Positions 1 to 9,262 are shown, numbered from the stretch's first letter. The stretch is DNA of 64,000 nt from Frankia sp. AiPs1 (GCF_023716945.1 NZ_JAMQQF010000002.1:1-64000), one strand, 5' to 3'. Numbers and translations are program-made. The notes: generated from the sequence alone by a model not told the origin.

Positions 1-154
1 CGATGCCGGCGTCGGTGACCGCCCGCCGGGCCGCCGCCGCCGCCAGTTCCACCGCGGACAGCCGCGCGTAGCCGGGCTGGTCGGGCTGCTCGGCGTGCTG
101 GCCGACACCGACCAGCACCGGCGTCGCAGGATCGAGATCATTGAGGGCGCTCAT
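1..154 (-). CDS. thiolase-like acetyl-CoA acetyltransferase, N-terminal part
   Basis: The gene begins at the ATG complementary to 152-154 and runs off the left edge, so only about 51 residues are visible. They read MSALNDLDPATPVLVGVGQ and then an Ala-rich helix ending in VTDAGI. An N-terminal TPVLVGVGQ strand followed by an Ala-rich helix is typical of the SCP-x/thiolase-like acetyltransferases that act beside acyl-CoA dehydrogenases in actinobacterial side-chain beta-oxidation. It is divergent from the TetR/dehydrogenase operon and 203 bp from it, so one regulator could control both. The active-site Cys and His lie outside the window, so the enzyme class is inferred from the N-terminus and context. 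Confidence 0.6.
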   Translation of the reverse strand, partial: MSALNDLDPATPVLVGVGQHAEQPDQPGYARLSAVELAAAAARRAVTDAGI

Positions 155-357
155 AATGTCTGCCTGACCTCACTGGATGGGTGGCCGTACAGGTGCGCGA
201 CGGCTTCGGGTGGCGTGCCCTCGAACGTTGGTCGACCTTCGGCGGCCCGAGGACGGGTGAGGTTCGACAGCGACCACAGCAGGATAACTTAGTGCACCTG
301 CACGCCCGAGGGCTCGGACCTCGAGGTGGATCTTTGCTGGACGATTAGCCTTGGGCG

Positions 358-1056
358 ATGGTGAACGGTCGGTTGCCGCGGGGGTCGCTCGGCTCCGAGG
401 TGATCCTGATGGCGGCGGAGCGGTTGGCCGCGGAGGCGGGTCTGGCCGAGGTCACCATCCGCAAGGTGGCCGCGGTCCTCGGGGTGCAGCATCCCGCGGT
501 TCACTACCACTTCCCTCGGCGGCACGATCTTGTCGACGCGCTGCTGGGGCGGGCGGTGCGGCGGTTCAACGAGGCCCTGCCGGTGATCGACTCCGACGAC
601 TGGGAGACGCACCTGCGCGGCTACTGGGAGGGCTACCGGGCGGTGCTGCGTTCCGATCCGGCGCTGTTCGAGCTGGTGGTGGGCCAGTGGGCAACCATGG
701 GCCGGTCACAGCAGGCGCTCGACTCCAGTTACGGGCGGATCGACGCGCAGCTCGGGGTGCTGCTGCGGGCGGGCTTCACGCCCGAGCAGGCGGGATACGC
801 CTATCACCTGCTCTCGACCTACACCCGTGGATGTCTGGCGAGTGAGCACCAGTTCGCCCGGGTGCTGGGCTCGACCAGGGACGACGCGCTGGAGGGGTCG
901 CGAGTGAACCTGCCCGGCGACCTCGACCAGTTCCCGAACCTGCATGCGGTCACCATGCGCGGCTGGTCCTACACGTTCGCGACCGACGCCGACTTCGACC
1001 ACGGTCTCACCGTCATCATCGCGGGGCTGCGGGCCTGGTTGCAGGCAGCGGACTGA
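358..1056 (+). CDS. TetR/AcrR family transcriptional regulator
   Basis: The product has 232 residues. The N-terminal helix-turn-helix spans about residues 15-62 and contains VTIRKVAAVLGV and then VHYHFPRRHDLVDALL, the usual TetR recognition helix and YxF/HF turn. The remainder is helical and resembles the TetR C-terminal ligand-binding and dimer domain. The start at 358 follows a clear in-frame beginning of the HTH; no strong ribosome site is visible. It lies 117 bp upstream of an acyl-CoA dehydrogenase on the same strand, and that gap holds two near-identical palindromes of the kind TetR dimers bind. It is therefore probably the local repressor of the dehydrogenase/CoA-transferase operon, with an acyl-CoA or similar catabolic intermediate as likely ligand (inferred). 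Confidence 0.85.
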   Translation: MVNGRLPRGSLGSEVILMAAERLAAEAGLAEVTIRKVAAVLGVQHPAVHYHFPRRHDLVDALLGRAVRRFNEALPVIDSDDWETHLRGYWEGYRAVLRSDPALFELVVGQWATMGRSQQALDSSYGRIDAQLGVLLRAGFTPEQAGYAYHLLSTYTRGCLASEHQFARVLGSTRDDALEGSRVNLPGDLDQFPNLHAVTMRGWSYTFATDADFDHGLTVIIAGLRAWLQAAD

Positions 1057-1090
1057 CGAGCCGAGCCGGCACGGCCGTTCACTGGACATC

Positions 1091-1140
1091 CTGACCATCG
1101 GTCAGTAACGTCCGTCCCGAAGATGCTGACCACTGGTCAG
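1091..1140. promoter_or_regulatory. pair of TetR-type operator palindromes
   Basis: CTGACCATCGGTCAG (1091-1105) and CTGACCACTGGTCAG (1126-1140) share the form CTGACC-N3-GGTCAG, with centres 35 bp apart. Both lie between the TetR gene and the first acyl-CoA dehydrogenase. The second copy overlaps an upstream ATG at 1123, which argues that translation really begins at the GTG at 1174. Repeated identical dyads beside a TetR gene are the classic autoregulated operator layout. Binding itself is inferred. Confidence 0.7.
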
Positions 1141-1173
1141 TACCTGGGTTCGACCGGTCGTCTGGAGGCCACC

Positions 1174-2307
1174 GTGGGCACGTTCGAGTTCACCGACGAT
1201 CATGAAGCGCTGCGGTCGACGGTGCGGGCGTTCGTCGAGGAGACCTTCCCCGAGGCGCAGGTGCGTCGGCTGATGGCAGCACCGTCGGCGCTGGAGCGTC
1301 CCGTCTGGGAACGGATGGCCCGCGAGCTGGGGCTTCAGGGGCTGGTGGTGCCCGAGGAGCACGGCGGCGCGGGGGCCGGCCCGGTGGAGTTGGCGATCGT
1401 GCTGGAGGAGTTCGGACGCCGGCTGGTGCCGGTGCCGTTCCTGTCGACGGCACTGGCCACGATCGCGCTGACCGGCGGCGACCGGGCGGTGACCGCGGGC
1501 TACCTCGAGGCGGTCGCCGAGGGCCGGGTGGTGGCCACGGTCGCCCTCGCCGAAGACGACGGCGGCTGGGACGCGGCCGGGGTGCACTGCGCCGCGGTCA
1601 GCGACGACGGGGACGGGGGCGCCGGGGACAGGGGCGGGTGGCGGCTGACCGGGACGAAGTCCTTCGTGCCCGACGGCATGGACGCCGATCTTCTGGTGGT
1701 GGCGGCGCGCACCCCGGCGGGTGTCGGGCTGTTCGCCGTCGACGGTGCCGCGGACGGGGTGTCGCGCAGCGAGCTGGAGGTCTTCGACCTCACCCGGCGC
1801 CTCGCCCGGGTGCGCCTGGACGGTGTGGCCGCGACCCCGCTTTCGGCCCCGGCGGACACGGCCGCGTTCGACCGTTTCCTCGACGCCGCTCGGGTCGCGG
1901 TGGCCGCGGAGCAGGCCGGCGGCGCCGATTTCACGCTCGCGATGGCCGTCGGCTACGCCAAGGAGCGGGTGCAGTTCGGCCGGGCGATCGGGAGTTTCCA
2001 GGCGATCAAGCACCTGTGCGCCGACGCCCTCGTCGACGTCGAATCCGCCCGCTCGGCCGCCTACTACGGCGCGTGGGCCATCGCGCAGGACAGCCCGGAG
2101 GTCGCCACGGTCGCGCCGTTGGCCAAGGCGTTCTGCTCCGACACATTCTTCGCCACGGCCCAGACGAACATGCAGGTGCACGGCGGAATCTCCTTCACCT
2201 ACGAGCACCCGGCCCACCTGTACTACCGGCGCGCCAAGTCCGGCGCGCAGCTCTGGGGCAGTCCCCGCGCAAACCGTGACCTGCTGGCCACCCGGATCGG
2301 TCTCTGA
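1174..2307 (+). CDS. acyl-CoA dehydrogenase (first of an adjacent pair)
   Basis: A FAD-dependent enzyme of 377 residues that introduces the alpha-beta double bond into acyl-CoA thioesters. The order is an N-terminal helical domain (about 1-115), a beta domain (about 120-215, including TKSFVPDG) and a C-terminal helical domain containing YAKERVQFGRAIGSFQAIKH and later QVHGGISFTYEHPAHLYYRR, the family's FAD/signature region. I place the start at GTG 1174, preceded by CTGGAGG. An ATG 51 nt upstream is in frame but sits inside an operator palindrome and adds no conserved residues. The next gene is a second dehydrogenase 39 bp downstream; such pairs can form alpha2-beta2 heterotetramers, as mycobacterial FadE pairs do. 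Substrate unknown. Confidence 0.85.
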   Translation: MGTFEFTDDHEALRSTVRAFVEETFPEAQVRRLMAAPSALERPVWERMARELGLQGLVVPEEHGGAGAGPVELAIVLEEFGRRLVPVPFLSTALATIALTGGDRAVTAGYLEAVAEGRVVATVALAEDDGGWDAAGVHCAAVSDDGDGGAGDRGGWRLTGTKSFVPDGMDADLLVVAARTPAGVGLFAVDGAADGVSRSELEVFDLTRRLARVRLDGVAATPLSAPADTAAFDRFLDAARVAVAAEQAGGADFTLAMAVGYAKERVQFGRAIGSFQAIKHLCADALVDVESARSAAYYGAWAIAQDSPEVATVAPLAKAFCSDTFFATAQTNMQVHGGISFTYEHPAHLYYRRAKSGAQLWGSPRANRDLLATRIGL

Positions 2308-2346
2308 CCAGAACCCCGGGTTGACGCGAACGACGAGGAGGACCCG

Positions 2347-3615
2347 ATGACCGCGAGGGCAGGGGCGGACGTACCGGTGGAGGCGTCGGTGGAGCAGGTG
2401 CGCGCGCAGGTGGCGGCGTGGCTGGCCGAGAACTGGCAGCCCGGCGGCGGCGGCCCGCAGTGGCGGGAGCGGCTCGTCGACTCGGGGTGGGCGGCGCCGA
2501 CCTGGCCGGTCGAGTGGTTCGGGCGCGGCCTGCACCGCGATCTGCGCCGGGTGGTCGCCGAGGAGTTCACCCGGGCGGGGGCGAAACCGGCCGCACTGGA
2601 TGTGACGCAGCTGTTCGCCAACACGATCCTGGCGCACGGCACCGACGAGCAGAAGAGGTCGTTCGTGCGGCCGCTGGCCCTCGGTGAGCAGCAGGGCTGC
2701 CTGCTCTACAGCGAGCCCGGCGCCGGCTCCGACCTCGCGGCGCTGCAGACCCGGGCCGAACGCGACGGCGACACCTGGGTGGTCAACGGACAGAAGGTAT
2801 GGACGTCGGGAGCCCGCGAGGCGACCCACGGCTTCCTCGTCGCGCGCACCGACTGGGACGTGCCCAAGCACCGCGGACTGACGTTCTTCTGGCTCCCACT
2901 GGACCAGCCGGGGGTCGACATCCGGCCGATCCACCAGGTCACGGGCGGGTCGGAGTTCAACGAGGTGTTCCTCACCGACGCCGTCGTGGCCGACTCCCAC
3001 CGCCTCGGCGAGGTCGACGGCGGCTGGCGGGTGCTGCAGACCGCGCTCGGCTTCGAGCGGCTGATCATGGGGGCCGCCGCCGGCGGCAGTTCCCGTCAGC
3101 GCCGGCCGGCCGGCGGGGGCGAGACGACCCTGGCGGACCGGCAGTCGCCGTGGACCCGGCAGATCGGCGGCGCCGACTACGTCGAGCTGGCGAAGAAGGT
3201 CGGCAAGGCCGACGATCCCGTCACCCGCCAGGAGATCGCCCGGCTGTACACGCTGGAGAAGGTCAACGCCTGGAACGGCCTGCGGGCGCGGGCGGACGCC
3301 GGGCGCGGTGCGTCGTCACCGCTGGCGTCCATCGGCAAACTCGCCATGTCCCGCATCGTCCACACCGGCGTGAGCGTGACCACGAACCTGCTCGGCACCT
3401 CGTCCGTGCTCGACGGCGACACCGACCCGGTCGCCGCGGAGGTCAACCGCTCGTCGTTCGCCGCTTTCGTCACGTCGATCGGCGGCGGCACCGACCAGAT
3501 CCAGCGGAACATCATCGGCGAGCGGGTCCTGGGCCTGCCCAGAGAACCCGAGGTCGACAAGCTCGTTCCGTTCCGCGAGGTCCGCAAGGCCCAGGCCACC
3601 AGGCGGTTCAGTTGA
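2347..3615 (+). CDS. acyl-CoA dehydrogenase (second of the pair)
   Basis: The product has 422 residues and a full acyl-CoA dehydrogenase fold. CLLYSEPGAGSDLAALQTRA is the beta-domain FAD motif, ERLIMGAA begins the C-terminal helical domain and TDQIQRNIIGERVLGLPREP closes it. A short Gly/Arg-rich insertion (SSRQRRPAGGG at about 246-256) interrupts the helical domain and is not typical of the family. The ATG at 2347 is preceded by GACGAGGAGGACCCG, a good ribosome site. The stop overlaps the TTG start of the CoA transferase by three bases, so the two are translationally coupled. It is probably the partner subunit of the dehydrogenase just upstream (inferred from adjacency). Confidence 0.85.
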   Translation: MTARAGADVPVEASVEQVRAQVAAWLAENWQPGGGGPQWRERLVDSGWAAPTWPVEWFGRGLHRDLRRVVAEEFTRAGAKPAALDVTQLFANTILAHGTDEQKRSFVRPLALGEQQGCLLYSEPGAGSDLAALQTRAERDGDTWVVNGQKVWTSGAREATHGFLVARTDWDVPKHRGLTFFWLPLDQPGVDIRPIHQVTGGSEFNEVFLTDAVVADSHRLGEVDGGWRVLQTALGFERLIMGAAAGGSSRQRRPAGGGETTLADRQSPWTRQIGGADYVELAKKVGKADDPVTRQEIARLYTLEKVNAWNGLRARADAGRGASSPLASIGKLAMSRIVHTGVSVTTNLLGTSSVLDGDTDPVAAEVNRSSFAAFVTSIGGGTDQIQRNIIGERVLGLPREPEVDKLVPFREVRKAQATRRFS

Positions 3616-6158
3616 GCACCGCCGACACCTCGACCACCTCCGTCGCCTCGGCCACCCCCCTAGGGTCGACCACCCCAGTTGCGTCGACGACTGCGGAGCC
3701 CGCCGGGACGGGCGAGCCGCTCGACCTGCCCCTGTCCGGCGTGCGGGTCCTCGATCTGACCACCGGGCCGCTGGCGGCGATCGGCCGTCACCTCGCCGAA
3801 TGGGGCGCCGACGTTCTACGCGTCGAGCCGCCCGGCGGCGCCGCCGACCGTCGCACCGGGCGCCGGGTCGCCGGGGTCTCGCTGGGTTTCGCCGCCGCGA
3901 ACCTCGGCAAACGCGCCGTGTCGCTCGACCTCTCCCGGCCCGCCGACCGGGAGAGGTTCACCGCACTGCTCGCTGACGCCGACATCCTGCTGGAGAGCAC
4001 GCCGCCGTCCGGCCCGGAGGCGACGACGCTGGACGTCGAAGGGATCCGGCGGGAGCATCCGTCCCTCGTCGTCCTGTCCGCCACGCCGTTCGGCCGGACC
4101 GGTCCCCATGCCGGCTGGCAGGCCACCAGCCCGGTGCTGCACGCCTTATCCGGCGAACTGTCCCGCTCGGGCATCCCCGGCCGCGAGCCGCTGCTGCCGC
4201 CCGGCGACCTGCCCTACGACTGTGCCGCGGCGCAGGCGGTGTTCGTGGTGCTCCTCGCCTACCTCGAACGTCTGCGCACCGGTCTGGGCGACCACCTCGA
4301 CTTCGCCGTCCTCGACGGCGCGGTCGCCGCACTCGATCCCGGCTACGGCATCGCCGGCAGCGCCACCGCGGGAGTACCCGCCAGCAAGCTTCCCAGGGGC
4401 CGCCCCGAGGCCCGCCACCAGTACCCGATCATCCCCTGCGCCGACGGGTTCGTCCGCCTGTGCATCCTCGCCCCGCGCCAGTGGCGCGCCATGTTCGGGT
4501 GGATGGGACGCCCGGCGCAGTTCGCCGACCCCTCCTACGACAAGCTTTCCACCCGCTTCGCCTCCACCACCCTCCTGCCGGCCATAGCACGGTTCTTCGC
4601 CGACAAGACACGAGCGGAACTCGAACAGGCCGGGCAACGCCACGGCGTCCCCACCGCCGCCGTCCTCGACCTCGCCGAGGCACTGGATTCCGAGCAGGTC
4701 CGCGCCCGAGGCGCCTTCACCCCCGTCGAACTCGCCCCGGGGATATCGGCCCCCTTCCCGAACGGCGTGCTCGAACTGGACGGACACCGCGCCGGCATCC
4801 GAGGCCCGGCGCCCACGCTTCCCCCCGACTCCGCAGCGGCGCGGAGCTGGGCCACTCGACCGGCCCCGGCCCCGGCCCCGGCGCAGGCGCAGGCCCCGAT
4901 ATCGGGCCCGACTCCGGGTTCGGGGGACGCCGCCGCCGATCCGGGCGGCCGGCCGCTCGCCGGGCTGCGTGTCCTCGACCTCGGGGTCATCGTCGTCGGC
5001 GCCGAACAGGGACGCCTGCTCGCCGACCAGGGCGCCGACGTCATCAAGGTCGAGAACAACGCCTTCCCCGACGGCAGCCGCCAGGCCCGCGACGGCAGCG
5101 CCATCACGGTGACCTTCGCCGCCGGCCACCGCAACAAACGCAGCCTCGGCCTTGACCTACGGTCGCCACGGGGCAGGGACCTGTTCCTGCGGCTGGTCGC
5201 CGACACCGACGTCGTGCTCACCAACTACCGTCCCGGCACCCTGGAATCCCTCGGACTCGGCTACGACGTCCTGGGGAAAGCCAACCCGGCCGTCATCGTC
5301 GTGGACAGCTCGGCGTTCGGTTCCACCGGACCGTGGAGCCGCCGGCTCGGCTACGGACCGCTGGTCCGCGCCTGCGCCGGCCTGACCGCGCAGTGGCGCT
5401 ACCCCGGCGAGGCGGACGGATTCTCCGACGCGCTGACCGTCTACCCGGACCACGTCGCCGCCCGCATCGGCATCGCCGGCGTCCTCGCGCTGCTGATCCG
5501 CCGCCGCCGCACCGGCACGGGCGGAACGGTGAGCGTCAGCCAGACCGAGGTCATGCTCGGCCACACAGCCGCGACAGCCGCCGACAAGGCCCTCCTCCGC
5601 GCCGGCGCCGAGGTCGACGGGCCCACCGGACCCGATGCGCCCTGGGGTGTGTTTCCCACCGCAGGCGACGACGACTGGTGCGTCGTCACCGTCCGCGGCA
5701 ACGATGACTGGCAGGCCCTGTGTCGCGTCCTCGGCCGCCCCGACCTCGCCACCGAGCCCGCCCTCACCAGCGCGAACGGACGCGCCGGCGCCCGGGATCG
5801 GATCGACGCCGCCCTCACCGACTGGCTCGCCCAGCACAGCGTCGTCGAGGCCATGACCCGACTGCAGGCGGCCGGCATACCCGCCGGAGCGATGCTGCGC
5901 GTCTCCGAGCTGCCCTCGTTCCCCTACTACGCCCAGCGCGGCGTATTCCGGCTGTCCGGACACCCGCATATCAGACAGACCTTCTACCTGGAGAACGCAC
6001 CCGTCCATTCCGACCGACTGCCCGACCCACCCGACAACCCCGCCCCCCTGCTCGGCGAACACACCGAACAGATTCTCCGGGCGGAACTCGGCCTCACCGA
6101 CGCCGAAACAGCCGAGCTGCTGTCCGCCGACGATCGGATAGCCGGCGCCTCCCGCTGA
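3612..6158 (+). CDS. tandem CaiB/BaiF (family III) CoA transferase, two domains fused
   Basis: Family III CoA transferases move CoA between carboxylic acids. This 848-residue protein has two complete copies. Domain 1 starts near LPLSGVRVLDLTTGPLAAIG (about residue 38) and domain 2 near LAGLRVLDLGVIVVGAEQGR (about 448). They are joined by an Ala/Pro/Gln-rich linker. Single-domain members are about 400 residues. The start is a TTG at 3612-3614 that overlaps the upstream TGA; nothing family-like exists upstream of it. The first residues (STADTSTTSVASATPLGSTT) are Ser/Thr-rich and look disordered. In domain 2 the catalytic Asp region reads VSVSQTEVM, with Glu in place of the FRC-type Asp, a variation seen in this superfamily. 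The domains may act on different acids or one may be structural (inferred). Confidence 0.85.
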   Translation: MSTADTSTTSVASATPLGSTTPVASTTAEPAGTGEPLDLPLSGVRVLDLTTGPLAAIGRHLAEWGADVLRVEPPGGAADRRTGRRVAGVSLGFAAANLGKRAVSLDLSRPADRERFTALLADADILLESTPPSGPEATTLDVEGIRREHPSLVVLSATPFGRTGPHAGWQATSPVLHALSGELSRSGIPGREPLLPPGDLPYDCAAAQAVFVVLLAYLERLRTGLGDHLDFAVLDGAVAALDPGYGIAGSATAGVPASKLPRGRPEARHQYPIIPCADGFVRLCILAPRQWRAMFGWMGRPAQFADPSYDKLSTRFASTTLLPAIARFFADKTRAELEQAGQRHGVPTAAVLDLAEALDSEQVRARGAFTPVELAPGISAPFPNGVLELDGHRAGIRGPAPTLPPDSAAARSWATRPAPAPAPAQAQAPISGPTPGSGDAAADPGGRPLAGLRVLDLGVIVVGAEQGRLLADQGADVIKVENNAFPDGSRQARDGSAITVTFAAGHRNKRSLGLDLRSPRGRDLFLRLVADTDVVLTNYRPGTLESLGLGYDVLGKANPAVIVVDSSAFGSTGPWSRRLGYGPLVRACAGLTAQWRYPGEADGFSDALTVYPDHVAARIGIAGVLALLIRRRRTGTGGTVSVSQTEVMLGHTAATAADKALLRAGAEVDGPTGPDAPWGVFPTAGDDDWCVVTVRGNDDWQALCRVLGRPDLATEPALTSANGRAGARDRIDAALTDWLAQHSVVEAMTRLQAAGIPAGAMLRVSELPSFPYYAQRGVFRLSGHPHIRQTFYLENAPVHSDRLPDPPDNPAPLLGEHTEQILRAELGLTDAETAELLSADDRIAGASR

Positions 6159-6209
6159 TCCCGCCCTGGTCGGTTCGACCGGAGGAGGCGCCGGCCGCGG
6201 AAGGGGGCG

Positions 6210-7136
6210 GTGTCCATCGATATACACAACTTAAAATGCTTTATTGCTGTCGCGGAGGAGGCGAGCTTCAGCCGGGCGGCCGAGCGCCTGCACCTCACTC
6301 TGTCGCCGGTCAGCCGGGCGGTGAAGGACCTCGAACGAGAGCTGGAAGCAGATCTGTTCGTCCGGAGCTACCGCCGGGTCGAACTCACACCGGCGGGACG
6401 GGTGATACTTCGGCGGGCCCGGAGCCTGATCGACGAGTGGGATCAACTGCGGTCCATCGCGCACGCCGGCACGAGCCCCTCCGTCCGGATCGTCCGGATC
6501 GGTGGAACGCATCTGGCGCCGCCGGTCCTGTTCGACCGGGTCCTGACCGTGGCGGGGGAGGCGTTGCTCGGGAATCAGGTCGAGGCCCGTTTCGCTGCCT
6601 CCTCGGAACTGCTGCCCGCTGTGCGATCCGGTGCCCTCGACCTGGCCCTGGTTCATCCGCCGGTAGAGGTGCCGGAGTTGGACACCCTGATGGTGGCCCG
6701 CTACCGATTCTTGATCGCGATGCGTTCGGACGATCCGTTCGCCCGGGCCGCGGAGCTCGACCTCGCCGAGCTTGCGCATCGTACGGTCGTTCTGGTGCCG
6801 CCGAAGCTGCAGCCCCTCGCTGTCGGTCGACTGCACCGGCACCTCGCCGGGGCCGGTATTGCCGATATCGTCCATCTGTCCGAAAACGATTCCATACTGC
6901 TGGCGACGCACGTACGCCGTAACCGGAGCCTCACCCTCACCCTTGCGCCGGGGGCCGGCGGCGCGGCGTCAATCTTCGTCCCCCCTGATTTCGCGGTTGT
7001 TCCCCTGCGCGACGATGGATTCACCTTCTCCGTCGGTGTGACCTGGCGGCGCGACCGCGTCGAATCCGAGGTCGAGGTTGCCGCGATGGTATCGGCCATG
7101 CGCGAGGTGTGGGAGGGCCGGACGGAGGTGTTCTGA
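6210..7136 (+). CDS. LysR family transcriptional regulator
   Basis: The product has 308 residues and starts at GTG 6210. The N-terminal winged helix is clear: LKCFIAVAEEASFSRAAERL, then SPVSRAVKDLERELEADLFV and the wing at LTPAGRVILRRAR. The rest is the periplasmic-binding-like effector domain. It follows the CoA transferase by 51 bp on the same strand; that gap contains only a short hairpin (GGTCG-GTT-CGACC, 6168-6180). The distal half of the effector domain is intact, with no truncation. Which genes it controls is not visible; the catabolic operon upstream and the secreted esterase downstream are both candidates. Confidence 0.85.
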   Translation: MSIDIHNLKCFIAVAEEASFSRAAERLHLTLSPVSRAVKDLERELEADLFVRSYRRVELTPAGRVILRRARSLIDEWDQLRSIAHAGTSPSVRIVRIGGTHLAPPVLFDRVLTVAGEALLGNQVEARFAASSELLPAVRSGALDLALVHPPVEVPELDTLMVARYRFLIAMRSDDPFARAAELDLAELAHRTVVLVPPKLQPLAVGRLHRHLAGAGIADIVHLSENDSILLATHVRRNRSLTLTLAPGAGGAASIFVPPDFAVVPLRDDGFTFSVGVTWRRDRVESEVEVAAMVSAMREVWEGRTEVF

Positions 7137-7574
7137 ACCGCCCGGCCACCGGCGGCAAGCACTTTCGGGCCTGTCGCCGACGCCGACGGCTCCGAGATGG
7201 CCGGCGCTTTCGGGTGATCGCGGCTGCCGTCCAGGAACTGACCGGCGCTGGTGCGCGAGTAGTCCGGTCGAGGGTCGAGGGTGGCCTGGTATGAGCCCCT
7301 CGCTGTTCTCTCGCGTCGTCGCTCTCTCGCCCTCCTCGGCTGTCGTACCGCCAGAAGTCAAGACGGGGGGCGTTGCCGAATACGGCGGGAACACCTCGCG
7401 GAGACAGCAATGGTCCTCCGGGTGATGGTGGGTGTTCGCTTCGACGTGGCTGGTTACCGCCCCCTGCACCGCGACGCGGTCCACACCGGTCGGAAAAGCG
7501 TCTCTCGCCGTGGTCTCGAGTCCGGACCGCTGATCGGCGGAGCGGACGGTCCGAGGTACTGAGAGAGGTACGCG
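7137..7574. other. intergenic region without a supported gene
   Basis: These 438 bases hold only short Arg-rich open stretches on both strands with no ribosome site and no recognisable domain. I see no repeat or strong hairpin. The last 20 bases contain the GAGAGAGGT ribosome site of the esterase. Confidence 0.5.
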
Positions 7575-9242
7575 ATGAAACGCGTTCTACGGAAACTGGT
7601 CACCGTGCTCGATGATGCCCGGCCCCGAAAGCCGTGGTCGCCCGGATGTCGGCGGTCGGCATCACGCCGGCCGGGCGTGGCCTTATGGGTCCTACCGGTG
7701 TCCGTGATCCTGGCCTTCTCGGCCGCCGCGCTGATGGTCGCCGGGCCGGCGGAGGCGACCGGCCCGGCCGGCAGTCCGACAGTGCGCGTCCGGCAGGGGT
7801 CGCTGGCGGGCAGCGTCGTGGCGGGAGTCGACCGGTTCGCGGGTGTGCCCTACGCGGCGCCGCCGGTGGGTGCCCTGCGGTGGCAGCCGCCCAAGCCGGC
7901 TCCGGCCTGGACGGGGGTGCGCGGTGCCACGGCCTTCGGCAGCCAGTGCCCGCAGGCCACCGGCGGGGTCGAGGACTGCCTGTACCTGAACGTCTACACC
8001 CCGCCGGACGCGGCGGCCGGGCGCAATCTCCCCGTCATGGTCTACCTCCCGGGTGGCGCGTTCGTCGTCGGCGCGGGCTCGGACTACGACCCGACACCAC
8101 TGGTGACCCGCGGGGACGTCGTGGTCGTGACCATCAACTACCGGCTCGGCCTGCTCGGCGCGCTGGCACTGCCCGGCCTCGACGCCGAGGCCGGCCCGGC
8201 CGGGTCCGGGGCGTACGGCCTGCTCGACCAGCAGGCCGCGCTGAGCTGGGTGCGGCAGAACATTCGGGCCTTCGGTGGTGACGACCGCAACGTCACCCTG
8301 TTCGGAGAGTCGGCCGGAGCCACCTACACCTGTCTGAACGTCGCCTCGCCGACCGCCGCGGGCCTGTTCGACGCGGGCATCTCCGAAAGTGGCTGCGGGC
8401 TTCCGACCACCCCGATGGCGAAGGCCCAGCAGTTCGGGCTCGCCCTGGCTCACCAGCTCGGCTGCACGACCGCGGACGGTGCCGCGGACATCGCCTGCCT
8501 GCGGTCAAAGTCATCCGACGCGGTCAACGCGGCCGCGGCCGCGGTGGGCGGCAACCCGTCCGCGGTCCAGCTGGCTTCGATCCCCGCGGTCGGCGGCGGC
8601 GCGCTTCCGCTCAGCGTGGACGCGGCGTTCCAGCAGCGCAAGGTCAACAAGGTGCCGCTCGTGATCGGAACCAACGCCAACGAAGGCCGGCTCTTCGTCT
8701 ACGGTCAGGTCTCCGGGCCCATCCCGACCGACCAGGCCAGTTATCTCGCCACCCTGCAGATCGTGGTGACCAGCACCTTCGGCGTGCCCGCCGCCACCGT
8801 CGCCGCCGAATACCCCCTGGCCAACTACTCCAGCCCGGCGGAAGCCGTCTCCGCCGTCATCGGTGACTCCAGCTTCTCGTGTAACTCGCTGCGGGAGGAC
8901 GGCCTGGCCGCGGCCGCGGGGGTACGCCTGTTCGGCTACGAGTTCACCGAACCGCACGCCTCGCCGCTCGGCGCCAGCCACGGTTCCGAACTGCCCTACC
9001 TCTTCGCCATGCCAGCGACCGCCCAGTTCGACGCCACCCAACGGAACCTCGCGAACCAGATGATCGACTACTGGACCTCGATCGCCCGGACCCACCAGCC
9101 CAACCGGCCCGGACTTCCCGTCTGGCCGCCGTACTCCCCGGCCACGGTGCTGCAGAACATCGCGGCCGGCGCGATCGGACCCGTATCGACGGCGACCTTC
9201 GCCCAGAACCATCACTGCGACTTCTGGAAGAACGTCACCTGA
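7575..9242 (+). CDS. secreted type B carboxylesterase
   Basis: A serine hydrolase of the carboxylesterase/cholinesterase family, 555 residues. An unusually long basic N-terminus (about 35 residues) precedes a hydrophobic stretch ALWVLPVSVILAFSAAALMV and an Ala-rich cleavage region, so export by Sec or Tat is likely. The mature domain starts at VRVRQGSLAGS. The nucleophile elbow is FGESAGAT, the acidic residue lies in GTNANEGRLF and the His in GASHGSELPYLF, so the triad is complete. Six Cys include pairs that could form disulfides outside the cell. The ATG follows GAGAGAGGTACGCG. It stands alone between LysR and a terminator-like hairpin. Substrates are probably ester compounds in the surroundings. 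Confidence 0.88.
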   Translation: MKRVLRKLVTVLDDARPRKPWSPGCRRSASRRPGVALWVLPVSVILAFSAAALMVAGPAEATGPAGSPTVRVRQGSLAGSVVAGVDRFAGVPYAAPPVGALRWQPPKPAPAWTGVRGATAFGSQCPQATGGVEDCLYLNVYTPPDAAAGRNLPVMVYLPGGAFVVGAGSDYDPTPLVTRGDVVVVTINYRLGLLGALALPGLDAEAGPAGSGAYGLLDQQAALSWVRQNIRAFGGDDRNVTLFGESAGATYTCLNVASPTAAGLFDAGISESGCGLPTTPMAKAQQFGLALAHQLGCTTADGAADIACLRSKSSDAVNAAAAAVGGNPSAVQLASIPAVGGGALPLSVDAAFQQRKVNKVPLVIGTNANEGRLFVYGQVSGPIPTDQASYLATLQIVVTSTFGVPAATVAAEYPLANYSSPAEAVSAVIGDSSFSCNSLREDGLAAAAGVRLFGYEFTEPHASPLGASHGSELPYLFAMPATAQFDATQRNLANQMIDYWTSIARTHQPNRPGLPVWPPYSPATVLQNIAAGAIGPVSTATFAQNHHCDFWKNVT

Positions 9243-9262
9243 GGACCGCCGGACCACGCCTC

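Noticed and set aside
1102..3000. Long open minus-strand frame over the two acyl-CoA dehydrogenases
   Set aside because: His/Arg/Gly-rich with no family motif; it is the antisense shadow of real coding on the plus strand in high-GC DNA.
2799..3611. Upstream extension of the double CoA transferase
   Set aside because: The added residues are Arg/Pro-rich and overlap the dehydrogenase in another frame; TTG 3612 fits the start of the family.
6168..6180. Terminator between the CoA transferase and LysR genes
   Set aside because: The stem is only five base pairs and lacks a U-tract.
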